From NCBI GenBank assembly GCA_020726505.1, contig JAHLEZ010000002.1, positions 1,426,001-1,490,000 on the forward strand: DNA of 64,000 bases, read 5' to 3'. Source of the DNA: Leptodontidium sp. MPI-SDFR-AT-0119 (Eukaryota; Ascomycota; Leotiomycetes; Helotiales; Leptodontidiaceae). The translations under genes were made by a program, and so were the position numbers. Positions 21,416 through 32,796 of this stretch are shown here, in pieces; position 1 is the first letter of the stretch; each line of letters opens with the position of its first letter. Below the pieces are notes generated by a model. It was not told where the DNA came from. It saw only the letters and a program-made list of their open reading frames with translations, and did no database searches.

Positions 21416-21784
21416 TATCGTATAATATAATAATTTCATTTATTAAATACGTGTTTTTATTTTATTTTAGTTACTTATTTAAATACTATACGAAACAATA
21501 GTTATACATTTCTCGACTAAACAAATAATATCTAATACGACAATTGACTACCTAACGACTAACTGTCTAACAATAATCTAATAACGAATCGATTAAGGGA
21601 AATCTCTATTAGTTTCCTTCGTATAGGCTCCTATATGAAGTACTTATCCTAAGTACCGCGCAAAGGTTAAAGATAAGCTTGAGTCCATTTACTTAAAGGG
21701 AGCCTCTATATAATGCCTAGAAGCTTAGTTATAAAAAGGAATTATACTTATAAACAAAAGGGAACACAAAAGATACATACGAAA

Positions 21785-22319
21785 TTACAAGACAATTAAA
21801 GTATCTCTAGACCTATCTTCTATTAAGCCCCTTCGTATAAGTCTAGTAATAAGTCCCTGTAGTGCCCTCCGCATAGTAACTACTTGAACTTCGTCACTCT
21901 CGTTTCCTGAACTTCCGTCTTCGAACAATAAGTCCTTAGGAGGGGGATTATAACGAGCGGCATAATCTCGCTACTTATAGTTACTACAATTATCCCCGAA
22001 ATGACCTTAAACTAAAGCACAGTCAGAGAAAGGCGTTAAGTTACGCCGGGAACATTTAGCACAAGAAATAACTCGGACAACACCTCTCGATTAAATCAAG
22101 AGGGCATTAACGTACGAAGGCCGATGTGTCATAAGCTACTAGAGTGTGATGCGCCCTTATACGAAGGCGACATCACGTCCTGGCATAGCTAAGACTGTTT
22201 ATTATAATATATTATAACACAATAAGCCCAGCTACTACCCGCCAATAATAAGCATAAGATAGGCGTTAGCGTTAGTAGTAGTTAGCGCGGCATTAACGGC
22301 GTTAAAGAGAATAAGGGCC
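21785..22319 (-). pseudogene. Decayed copy of the antisense DUF3716-like gene in the old copia element
   Basis: This 535-nt stretch corresponds base for base in length to the main exon at 9816-10350, in the opposite orientation as expected. The cysteine region and the acidic C-terminal coding part can still be followed, with RIP-type changes and stops. Upstream, degraded CA-rich leader exons are visible near 22425-22450 and 22550-22575. Its presence shows that the antisense gene belongs to the family, not just to one copy. Confidence 0.75.
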
Positions 22320-23049
22320 CTATATAATATTAGTTCTTAGACAAAAGGACCGGAGGTTCGTACAAGAAGCCATATCCTAGGGATAAGGGCTAGCTCGTAT
22401 AAAGAGAAAAGACTAACATTGTGTAGTGTAGTGTGGTGTAGTGTGGTGTGGCTACGTAGGCGTTAGTACCACCTCACTAAGGTTGCAGTAGCTGTGCGAA
22501 GCTAGTCTCGAGGGGGTAGACTTCGTACGAGGGAGAGTACTCACTTAGTTGTGGTAGTAGTAGTAGTAGTATTATGGCCTACGGAAGACCTTTCGTTAGT
22601 ACATAGCGACAACGAATTAGATTACTTTATAGGCAAGGCGGAAAAGAGAGGCGCCGATTCGTATAAGGCTATCTTAAGTCGTATAGAGAATATCTAAGGA
22701 GGAGGAGAGCTATACGAAGAAGAGAAAGGGGACTTACTATTATTACTACTATTATTACTATTAATTAAAGAAAAAGAGAAGAAGAAGAGAAAAGGGAATT
22801 CAGAAAATCTCTTTTATACGTGAGAAAGGCTAGTAATTAGTTAGCGAGAGACGTACGAGAAAGGAACGAAGTTATTCCTTCTTAAAGCGGTCACTATTTA
22901 ATATAGCGAGCCGAAGTCACATAGGGCACGTGCTTTATACGAAGGAAGAAGAGGAGCTAAGGATAATACGCTAAGTTGCGCGCACTTTATATAAAGGAGA
23001 AAGAAGGAAGGTAAGAGAGTTTTTCTTTTAACAAAAGAAGAGTTACTAA

Positions 23050-23324
23050 TATTAAGATAGCCTTAACTAAGGGGTATTCTCTTACTTTAACAGCTTCTAA
23101 AGATAGTCGTCTCTCTTGGCCGAGATAAAGCTTAGTTTTATACCTTGCCTCCTAGTTTCGTACAAGTAATACTTATACGAGCTATAGGGTTTAATACTTA
23201 ATGTATTTAAGGTAGTTTTCCCTTTCGTACGAAAGGGACACACGGAATATACTTAATCAAACTTCACTTGTTGTATTCTTTGTCACCCTAATATTAAGTA
23301 TCGAACCTTAGTTAGATACCAACA
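23050..23324 (+). repeat. 3' LTR of the old copia element
   Basis: 275 bp, same as the other three LTRs, with scattered transitions. Its first bases read TATTAAGATAG where the intact form has TGTTGGGATAG. Confidence 0.9.
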
Positions 23325-23329
23325 AATAT

Positions 23330-25110
23330 TAATTTAGCTTCGTAAACCCGATTATAAAGGCCCATCCGAGAGTTTCCTATAACGATTTACACACTCCGAG
23401 CAATTCAAATCAAGGCTTAAAGCTATTACTTCAAAGCCTATTAACCACAAACGGAAAACCGCACAAGATGTTACGGAGTTATAAAAATAAATAAGGCAGT
23501 ATAAGAAGGTTCTTTAATTTACGAGCATTTTGGATGATCCAAATAGGGCCACACGTATATATAACTTCGACGAAGGAGGGATCTAAGTCGGAATAATGCG
23601 TAGAAAGAAGGTCTATGTTCTTGCGAGTATAAAAGAGTTTTATAAATTCTCTCTAAAGGACCATCGACAAGTAATAATAATTGAAGGAATATGTGCCGAC
23701 GGAACACGTATACTTAGCATGTGCATTATAGCGGCTTCTTTATTCCAAGAGGATTAGTTTAATAGTCAACAAACGAGAGATAAGCTTATTAGACTCAGTG
23801 ATTCTAGTTATACTAACGAGAAACTCGGCCTATACTAGCTTGCCTATTTCATTAAATATACCGGTCTTAAACCTTATAAAGAGACCCCATAAGTAGTTTT
23901 CTTAATAGATAAACATTCGTCACACCATTCTGATACCTTCAAAATCATGTGTAAAGAATATCGCATTTACTAAGTCCCTTTTATACCGCATAGTACACAT
24001 TATATATAACCGGCGGATGTCAAGTACTTTAATAAGATTAAAGGTTTTCATAGTAAGGCCGTACGACGGTCTGCCAAATCAAGGGAAACTCACTATAATA
24101 TCGTTAACTTTATATAGGACTTACTAAAGATTCGGGAGGAGGCTCTTGACGATATCACGATTCAAAGCGGTTTTTTAACACTAGGTTTATAGCTATTCGA
24201 CGAGCAAAAGGCCGTGGATTCTATATATATATTTAAGCCATTGTTACTACTAACTTATATAGTACTATCCGAGAATCCACTTAAACCACATTGCGTGCAA
24301 AATACGCTCTAAGGGTTCTTAGAGCTCAAAAGCTTTATTCAAGACCGAAAAGACGTATTGTCTAGCTCCCTTACTCGTCGTATAGAAGCTATTTTGAATA
24401 GTGCTAGTTTAACCCTCAAAAGCGCCCATTTGGAGACTTAAGGTTACACAGAGCTTAAACAAGGCTTAAGAGATCAACAGAATCGAAAGACTAAGTAGAC
24501 CAGTAGCAATATTAAAGCCAATATTCCTATAATTGTCGTCGGCGACGCTTTGAAGATTAAGAATACGAAGGTAGCTAAGAAGCGCCAGGATAAGTCAAAT
24601 ACCCGGGTGAGACAAATGGGCATCCGAGACAGCGTTATAAAGCGCAAATCCAATGCCCTAAATATTAAGATTCAGAAGTAAACTAACCTCAAAAACACTA
24701 GTTCTAAGGCCATTACAAAGGCCAGCCTAGAAAGGGCAAATGCTTAAGTAGAGTACGATAAAGCTATTAAACAAAAGACCGACCTACAGCAAAAGTACGA
24801 CACAGAAGACCGGATAGAAGCAGAGCGCCTAAAATAACTTCAAATAGACCCGGTTTTAAAGTATATACACCTAGATTATAGTGTTTTAGACCCCGCGATT
24901 ATCGCCATAAAGGCAAAGACACAATCAGACTATCCAGGCATTGTAAAAGCCCCGGAATCCTACTAAGAGAGCTTTGTTATTAATACCTAGGGCGATCGTT
25001 CTGTGTTTAACTCTTAATAAGACTTTATAACTATACCGCCGGTGACGTTAATTACACAAGAAGAGCACGCATTTTAAGAAGAAGAAGTGACTATTTCATT
25101 AGGATAGCAA
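23330..25110 (+). pseudogene. Decayed pogo/Fot1-like DDE transposase
   Basis: One plus-strand frame shows the family order despite stops: YNFDEGGI near 23567 (first catalytic D), ICADGTRIL near 23690, a segment with W codons turned to TAG (FQED*FNSQQTRD), LIDKHSSH near 23905 (usual DGHGSH), then PHSTHYI*PADVKYFNKIKG near 23990 (usual HSSHLLQPLDV). The remainder encodes the charged C-terminal region. Stops sit where W or Q is expected, consistent with RIP. The upstream part is separated by the copia insertion. Confidence 0.75.
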
Positions 25111-25321
25111 GATTATATTAATTCCCTCTCATTTATATATAATATATACTATATAACACGGAAATCAAGCATCCCCAAATCATTTGAAACAACATAATAT
25201 ATATTCTCACTTTTGACATAAAATGTATTATATCGTAAACAAAGAGGTTAAGACTATCTAAATTCCCCTCATTTAGGTAGGAAACAGGGGTACTAGTAAT
25301 AAGCGAGCCCTCTTGGCCTCT

Positions 25322-25411
25322 CTCCTGAGGCATTCAGGCAACCGGACATCCTAAAAAATCGGACATCCTAAAAAAACCGACTACCAGAGGTGGGGAGTGG
25401 GAACCGACGAT
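25322..25411 (-). repeat. Right terminal inverted repeat of the outer transposon
   Basis: Reverse complement of 7533-7622, bounded outside by TA at 25412-25413. It also carries the duplicated AGGATGTCCG unit. Confidence 0.85.
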
Positions 25412-25414
25412 TAC

Positions 25415-25940
25415 AAGCGGGCCTCTGTTTTTTGTGATTGTATCACGTGATACAACAATTATTGTAGTTGGGGGGAGAGAGAGAGAATGTGGGACATGTC
25501 ATGGAATCCTCGCACTTTATTCTATGGAGTGAGTTCATGCGGCCATTCATATGGGCGATGACCCTGCATTTCCAGTCCAGTCTAGAGTAGAGCCACTGGA
25601 CTAGACCGCGAAAGCTAGCTAGCCCTTCATTAATCCGTGCAAACATCTCGCCCTAGCCCTTGCCTGGTCGATGAAGTTGGTCGACTTCAGAAGCAAATTC
25701 TCAATCATGCCCGACGTACGCCACCAATGATGCAGACCCATCCGAACGTTCATCCATCCACCCACCTGTCCATCCATCCATCCAAATGGAGTAGAATCCA
25801 AACCGAACAACAAAAGGACTCCGGCTCCGCTGGATAAACAAGCTGGATCCCATTCAAGTAAAGTTCTCGCAAACTGAAAAAAAGACCAATGCAACAAATC
25901 AACATCCGCAGGTCCAAGTCTCTCCTCGCCGTAAGGAAAT
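25415..25940. other. Intergenic spacer with CATC microsatellite
   Basis: Follows the transposon boundary and leads into the 3' end of eIF2A. A (CATC)n-type repeat lies at about 25750-25790. No gene is supported. Confidence 0.6.
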
Positions 25941-28169
25941 CTATCCTTCGGCTTCGAGAGAGGTTAGTTCGGCTTGGACGGATGACTTGGTGCCGATCTT
26001 CTTCATCTGCGTGTCCTCTAGCTTCTCTCCTCCAGCGAGACGCATCTCCAGATCCTCGATGGCGCGGATCTTCTTTTGCAGGCCTCGCAACTTCTTGGCG
26101 TTGGGGCTTCCTCCACCAGGTGATGTGACGGACAACTCAGGTGCATCCTGGATACGAGACGCAGCGAGGTTTAGAGACAAGTTGTTGGCATTGCCAGCTG
26201 GTGGAGCCTGGGGTTGGTGTTGCCCATAGCCATTGTGGTGGCCGTTTCCGTTCTGTCCATAACCGTTGCCGTTCTGTCTGATGTCCTGCGAGCGACCTTG
26301 GCTCGATTGGTAGGTGTTGCTACGGTATCGTTGTTGAGAAGGTGTGCGCACATTATTGTCTTGTTGGCCCTTGGAACGGCTGCGCTGGTGCTCACGTCTG
26401 TCTCTTCGCTCAGGGCTTCGGTTCTCACCACCTGGTGCTGGACCATTCTCTGGAATCAGGCCAGCTGCTTTAGCCTCCGCATCCTTTGCCTTCTTGGCTT
26501 CTCTCTTCTTCTTGTTCTTCAATGCTGCTTTGGACAAATTCTCATCGCCCTCTGCAGTTCCTGGGGCAGCTCCGTTGGCGGGAGCGGCTCCTGGTGGTAG
26601 ACTGGGTTCGATGGTCTCGGCACCTGGGACTTGTCTTCGTTGCTTTCCAAATCCATTCGATCCCACCAAAGAAGTGCCGTTGCTAACGATGTGTGCAGCA
26701 CCTCCCTCATCCTCACGCTTGAAATGCAATGGGGTCGAGGTTCCACGGGCTCCAGGTGGTCGATAGGCTCCAGCTGGCTTGGAAGGGGTCTTGACGGTTC
26801 CGAGATAGGCCAGTGCCGATGAATGGGGAGCTGGGACCGGATTAAGCAGATCTCCAGATGGGAAACTCTCGAACAGCTGAGGTCTCCATGCAACATTGTA
26901 AAGCTCCACCATATCTTGGTTGTACATGATTCCACCCCCGACGTGCCACAAACGAATACCGTTGTCCACGCGGAGTCTGGGGCTTGTGGTAGCGGTCAAG
27001 ATGTACTTGCTGTCAGGGCTCCATTCGCAAACACTTGGGTTTCCACCTTCGATTGTACAAATCTTCTTATAGTCTTTTTCGAGATCATAAATGTCCATCT
27101 GACCAGCCAAATTGCCAAAACCGGCAACCAAAACAAACCGACCAGTTGGTGAGAAGATGATAGTGTTTCGGGGCCCAAGTGGGAATGTGTGGGTAGCAAC
27201 GGCCCGTTGGTTGAAGATTGTCGTCTTTGCCGGCATATATCCATAGATAACACCAAATTCTTTCGAGTTTGGTGACCACGATACATCATGAATTGGGCCC
27301 TCCTTATCCAGAGTAATTCTTGAATCGAATCCACCGTTTGCGCTCAGCACATATAGTGTAGTCTCTCCATAATAACTCTTGCCCGTCTTGTCAACCTCGG
27401 TCTGTGCCAGTACAATCAGAGTGGTACCGAGCTGGTTCCACTTCAATTGAACCTTGTCACCCTTGAAGAAAGTCTTTTGCGAGACAGGGGTGGTGAATTG
27501 AGGGACATTGAACACCTTGACGGCCGATGGTTGACCCTACGAATACTGTTAGCTCATAATCTAATAGGAGGATTCTTTGTTTACCTTGCGCTCTGGAATG
27601 AAGACAGCTACAGAGTGGTTATTGCCGGGGGAAATGGCAAAGTCGGCAACACCCTCGGCACGCAGCTTGTTCCAGACGGTGCCCAAGTCACCACTCTCGT
27701 AGAACTGGACCTCGTTGGTAACAACACGGGCACAGTATCTCTCGTCGAAAGTGTATTGCAGGTTCCAGCCCGTCTGATTCTTCTGCACAAATCTGCCCAC
27801 AACCTGCTTCTCGCCGCCTGCAGGCACGTCCTCCACCGTGTGCCAGACCTTCAGGTTCTTGACGGCATCTCCCTTCTCGTCCTTGGATGGTCGCTCCCAG
27901 GTAATGATGTATGATCCTCGAGGAGAGAAGCCTAATTCGTACACGTTGGGAGTGGGGAGGGTTGTGATGACGTGTCCGACGGAGGCGTCAATAACTGACA
28001 CGCCCTCAGTGGAGGCCCAGGCAAAGTAGCGGCCACATGGCGAGTAGACGGAGCAGCGAGAGGAACCTTCGGGCTTCTTGAAACCAGGCAAAGATTCGTA
28101 AACTGGGGCGGCATCGAAAACGCCAATCTCCTTCAGTGTTCGGTAGGCAAACTGTGTAGGAACCGCCAT
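25941..28169 (-). CDS. Eukaryotic translation initiation factor 2A
   Basis: CDS complement(join(25941..27536, 27585..28169)), one 48-nt intron, 726 residues. eIF2A is a cytosolic factor that can deliver initiator tRNA to 40S subunits and acts in alternative initiation. The N-terminal half is a WD-type beta propeller with family-typical segments such as CSVYSPCGRYFAWA, YELGFSPRGSYIITWERP, KIWHTV-like KVWHTV, WSPNSKEFGVIYGYMPAK and FSPTGRFVLVAGFGNLAG. The C-terminal third is lysine-rich (KAALKNKKKREAKK), low in complexity with Gln/Gly repeats, and ends in a predicted coiled coil (LRGLQKKIRAIEDLEMRLA). The start at 28169 is the first ATG and begins the propeller. Single-copy housekeeping gene. 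Confidence 0.93.
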
Positions 28170-29442
28170 GACTACTGAAAGTCACAGAGAAATCTGGGTA
28201 CAGGTTGCGTGGGTGTCTTCTTGTCGCGTTATGCGGACGGAGGTATCCTTGTAGAGTCGAGAGGCCTTGTTGAGAGGGGTCGGTTGGTGAAAGGCCGACG
28301 AAGTCGAGATGCTGTGATTTGCTTTGTTTGGGCGGTGTCTGGTCTTTCGACAATTGGGAAAAGCCGCGGCTGATGATTGATGGTGGTCGCACAGTGGGAG
28401 GGATAGACCAGATAGCAGATCCGCAGATAGGCAGACGTTTCTCGGGATGGACACGATGAAGAAGAATGAAGGAAGGGGTGGAATTGACTACACCGGTCAG
28501 GTAGAACAGATTGACGGGTACCGTGGGGATGGAGGCGCGTGAAGAAGAAGAGAAGAGGAAGCGGGCTGGGCCAGCTATTTTTCACTTTTGTGGTATTAGC
28601 GAGGGCGAGACACTAGTGCCGGGACTTGAGGCAGGCAGGCAGGGAGCAGCCGGCTGAGTGAGTGAAGTGGAGTGAATTGCAACCACCGGAAGATATAACT
28701 CTTCTACTTCTTAGCAAATGAATAGATAGAGACCCAGAATAGATGAAGGATTGGGGAATCTAATTCATCCAATCTAAAGGGTTTTTATTCACAAAATCCT
28801 TTGTTCAGCTGCAGGACTGCTAGAAGAGGCTGCTATTGGCTGGCTCAGCCTCTCTCGGCAGACAGCCGACGCCTCAATGACTCGTAAGGCTGAGAGTAGA
28901 GCTGAGTAGGCTGACAACAAGGAGGCAAAATGAATAGACAGATACAGGAATCGAATTGAAGTTGGTTTATATAAGATTGATTGGAAATGAACATATGGTC
29001 TAAATTTTGAGAATGTTGGTAATGAGTAATGAAATAATAGGCAAACAGTGACAACAATGGTGGTTGTCAGTCACACCCAGCGAGATCATTCAGTTCGTTT
29101 GCACCCAATGCGGTTAGCATGACGTGCGGTTTCACTTCTGACAAATTTTCTATGAATGATGAGCTATTTCCCACTTGGTCATTTCAAAAGACAATTGCAG
29201 ATCTAAACCCACACAAGAATCTTCATGTGATAGCATGTGATTTTGATAATTTATGGAGGTCTGCTGAGCAGCTCAGATTTGACTTGTACATTTATCAAAT
29301 GACAAGCAGTTGTGATACCTTGGGTGGCTGGTCAAATTAATCACAAAGAGGCAGTAAAACGAGACAAGCATCATATTAGTTCTATTTCCAATTAGTCCGG
29401 GTATCTTTTGTATCCTTTCCCTCCTATTCACAATCTATTAAA
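28170..29442. other. Intergenic region between eIF2A and an MFS transporter
   Basis: Holds the eIF2A promoter and the 3' end of the next minus-strand gene. Short frames lack conserved motifs. Nothing else is seen. Confidence 0.5.
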
Positions 29443-31515
29443 TCATATCTTCTCCGTCGTAGCAGTAGCAACCTGTTCTTTTGGGCCCTCACCACCCACA
29501 TTCTGCTCCGCAACTCCCCCACTATTCCCAATCTCAGCATCTTCTTTCCTCTGCCTCCTCCTCTCTCCCGCTGCGGCTCTCTTCCGAATCCTCTCGGCAT
29601 CCTCCCTCATCTGCTTGATCAACGGACTCCTTGCCCGAATCCGGTCACCATATTTGTAAAACACAAATGGGATGGGTATCAAGGCCACCTGCACCAATCC
29701 AAGTAGCGTTCCAGCCCATTGCGGCGACATTGCAGAATACATTTTCGGGCCAGCCAGGGGTAAGGTCCCGCCAACAATGGATCGAACAACGCTATTCCCT
29801 GCAAGAGCAGATGCGGCGTAGATACCATACGAACCAGCAATGTAGTTTGAAGCGTAGATAAAGACCAAACAATTCCCCGCACCAAACGGAACGCCAGCAA
29901 GGATGGGCCATATCCAGTGGATGGTGATTGGTACCGAGGTCCAGGAGAACCATAATTGGCCGATGGGACAAAGTAGCGAAGCGAAACAAACAATGCTGAT
30001 AGATGCCTCAGGGTAGACCCTGCCGGTTTCGGGATCTTTCTTGTGCGAATTGACGACTCGGCGGGCTAGGGGCTCGGTAACGATCGCGATCATGGTTCCG
30101 ACTCCAATACCGACGAATGCAAGGCCGGTGAAGCCGAGAGACCAACCGCGTAGCCCGGTGTAAATCAACGGGTAGGCGACGAAGCAGAGGTATAAAATTC
30201 CGTAGATGATCTGCATATGGTGTCAGCGAAGGGTCATCAAACAACATCCTTTTCGCTATTTTGAAGCCTTCGATAAGAAAGTTTGCGCTTAGAAAGAATG
30301 GGCACTGGAATAACATACAGCAATATAAGCATTCCAAAACCACAAAATTGGCTCTGTGAACGACAAAATAAACGGTCTCGAAAGGTTGATCTTGAGCATT
30401 TCAAATACTGTTTTACAATTAGCGTGGGGTTGTGCTGGAGGACGCACTGCAACTTACGACTCGATCTCTGGTCATATCGACACCACCATCTGTCATCTCC
30501 TGTTTCTTTTCGCATCTTTGCTGCTTTTCGTTGCAGTATAACAGGCGCATACGTCTCTTGCATTGACGAGCAAAATATCCAGCCGGCACCCGACAATATC
30601 ATCACTAGCCAATTCGTCCATCTCCATCCAAGATACTCGGCGGCAAATCCTCCAATAAGGGGTCCAGTTACTGGTCCATTCATGGGACCTATACTCCAGA
30701 TACTGAATGCGAGAGCTCGATAATTTTCAGTGACAATGTCCGAAACAGAGCCAGGAGCGTTGGCAATCATAGCCGATCCAGCAACAGCCCTATTTGGATG
30801 CATTAGCACCGCATAGTAAGTATCTCACACAAAGAGCTTACCCAAAAAATCTAACAACAAGAACTTCGGATAAAGAGGTAGCCAATGCACATGGTAATAC
30901 CATTAAACAGTAGAATGCCAGACTTCCGGCATAAACAATCCTTCTTCCATACATCTCACTCAACGGAGCAAGTATCAAACTCCCCACGGCCAATCCAAGG
31001 AGGTATGTGGTAACACCTAGAGTGGCTACTGGCTCACTCGTAACGTGGAACTCCTCCATCATTCCAGGCATACTGCTGGTGTAACTCGTGCTGTATAGAA
31101 CGACGGTCCATGTTGAATAACTGACAGCGCCAGTAACAATACTTCGATACCATAATGGCCAGTTGAGGGGATTGTCTTTATCTCCCTCCGCGAAGTCAAC
31201 TTCGAATGATGGAAGTCGTGAGCCAGTAGTGGCGAGTGAAGCCCCAGTTCTGGTGTATGTCAGCGCCGGACGGGCAGCTCGCTCTGCTTCGGTGGCGAGA
31301 TCAGTTGCTGTCAAGGCTCGTTCCAGAGCCGACAATGGATTTGAGTTGATCGACTCATGAGAGGAATTTGAATGTGCCGTATGTGTTGGTGACGACGATG
31401 TTGTTTGGATATCCTTCTCTGGGTCATCTATAGGGGTTCGTTGAGTTTCGGCAGGATGTGTTGCTGCAGATGGCTCTGGAAAATTGTCTTTCTCTGGATC
31501 TCTGAAGTCTGACAT
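29443..31515 (-). CDS. MFS multidrug transporter (DHA1 type)
   Basis: CDS complement(join(29443..30210, 30319..30407, 30458..30789, 30842..31515)), 620 residues in continuous frame. A proton-coupled plasma-membrane exporter, family-typical for drugs or polyamines. A 150-residue hydrophilic N-terminus ends at the marker DNPLNWPLWYR. Twelve helices follow, including the loop motif LAPLSEMYGRR and GPVTGPLIGGF. The central loop carries RKAAKMRKETGDDRWW and NLSRPFIL, common in this group. A frame at 31539 begins with GTG, so the ATG at 31515 is used. Introns are 52, 50 and 108 nt. The real substrate cannot be read from sequence. Confidence 0.88.
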
Positions 31516-32796
31516 TGTGGCTGTTTGAAAGGAGTCCACTAGACTCCTAACACAATCGTGATTTTCTCAAAATGGGGTGGTATTGAATAGGGAGAAAAAC
31601 ACCGAGGCACTCGGCAACACACCCCGCAGTAAGAATTGGGAATTGAAGATTGTTAAGCAAATAACGGGGAGAAGGCTGTCAAATCGAAGAACGAAGCACC
31701 ATGACTTGGTGGATGGCGCAAACGGAATGACGAAGTACAAGAACGAAAAGTTCTTGAGGTTCCAGTTACAAAATATAAAACAGAGAGGAGGTACGAGCAA
31801 CAATGGGGATAGTGGAGATAACAAGCACCAAAACAAATGACAAACCCACCTGCCCATCCACCCACCTGCCCACCATGAAAACCTGAAGCTTCCCTGCTCG
31901 CGTCTCGGGGCGGCTTCCATTCCGTTCAAAAGTCCCACCCAAAAAGCCCAACCGTACGATGGTAGAGCCGTCCCCTGTCACTTTCAGCTGGCAGCTTGAC
32001 GGGATAAACGGGAATCCTCCAGGATCTTGACAGGCACCATGCAAGACGATCTTGGGCTTGGAGATAAGCTTCTCAAGCCCTGTCTCAGCTTCCTTTCTCC
32101 TATCTTTGAAGCTGTTTGAGGCTGTCCTTGGGGTTCGAACTGGCTCGAACTTCTGAAGTGAAGCCGGGGATAACGCCCTTCGTCCTGCAAGTTCTGGCGG
32201 TGTGGTAGATGCCTGGATAATGGGGAGTTGAGAATTGTGAGTTGTAGCTTGCGAACAAGGCGCAGTCGTTGCCGTCATACCCGTCTTGTCGCCGATACTT
32301 ATTGCCGACTCCCCCTGGCTCTAGACCTCCAACTCGAATCGCGTGTGTGGTGGACGTGCATCTTCCGAAGAGCAAGATATCATAGGTTGACTTCTCTCAA
32401 TCATCCAATGGCGAATTTTCGTTACATGAGGGCGTGTTGCAGCTGACTTTGGGAGGCGCATGTTTGCTCGTCTGTTTGTTGTCGTCAGACTGGTAAGAGG
32501 TTAATGGAATTAATCGTCTCACAGAGTTTCTCGCCTAACGGGAAGAGTTTACAACTCAATCGCCTCTTCGGCTCAATGCCGAGATCGGAAAAATACCCAA
32601 GTCGGATAAATTCTCAAGCCGGACCGGAAAAACTCATACTGCGGCTACAATCGCGACCCTGGACCTTCAAACGCGGCTGGGTATTGACATGAGCATTCTC
32701 ACGTCGAATTCCACCACCGAATCCATACGGAAGCTCTTGACCGCGCCGTGAGCTCTGCATGAGCTGGGATTGACTCCAAACCTTGCAATAATTACT
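31516..32796. other. Divergent promoter region between MFS transporter and WD40 gene
   Basis: About 1.3 kb between two outward-facing genes. No open frame with a recognisable motif; no repeats noticed. Confidence 0.5.

Larger units (their letters stand above)
8212..23324 (+). mobile_element. Old, RIP-decayed Ty1/copia element, interrupted by a younger copy
   Basis: Both LTRs are 275 bp (8212-8486 and 23050-23324) and flanked by GATAT (8207-8211) and AATAT (23325-23329), a 5-bp target duplication with one G-to-A change. Pol runs on the plus strand from an ATG at 8688, is cut after 8814 by the younger element, resumes at 16402 and ends at about 21415. Without the insertion the element is about 7.5 kb, matching the intact copy. 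Compared with that copy it shows C-to-T and G-to-A changes on both strands, turning many TGG and CAA/CAG codons into stops, the pattern of RIP. Confidence 0.9.
7533..25411. mobile_element. pogo/Fot1-like DNA transposon (outer layer of the nest)
   Basis: The ends carry matching 90-bp inverted repeats beginning ATCGTCGGTTCCCACTCCCC, flanked on both sides by TA (7531-7532 and 25412-25413), the target duplication of the Tc1/mariner superfamily. Removing the nested copia material (8212-23324) leaves about 2.8 kb, an ordinary size for a Fot-type element. The interior right of the nest (about 23.33-25.1 kb) encodes a decayed DDE transposase. The left interior (7.63-8.21 kb) holds its broken upstream part. 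The interior is RIP-decayed, but the inverted repeats remain nearly identical to each other. The element cannot now encode an active enzyme. Confidence 0.85.

Noticed and set aside
16402..23049. Second, independent family of retrotransposon
   Set aside because: It is the same copia family as the young element, interrupted and RIP-decayed; LTR length, pol order and antisense gene all match.
7531..25413. Giant cargo-carrying transposon (Starship-like)
   Set aside because: No tyrosine recombinase (DUF3435) or host cargo genes; the size comes from nested copia elements.
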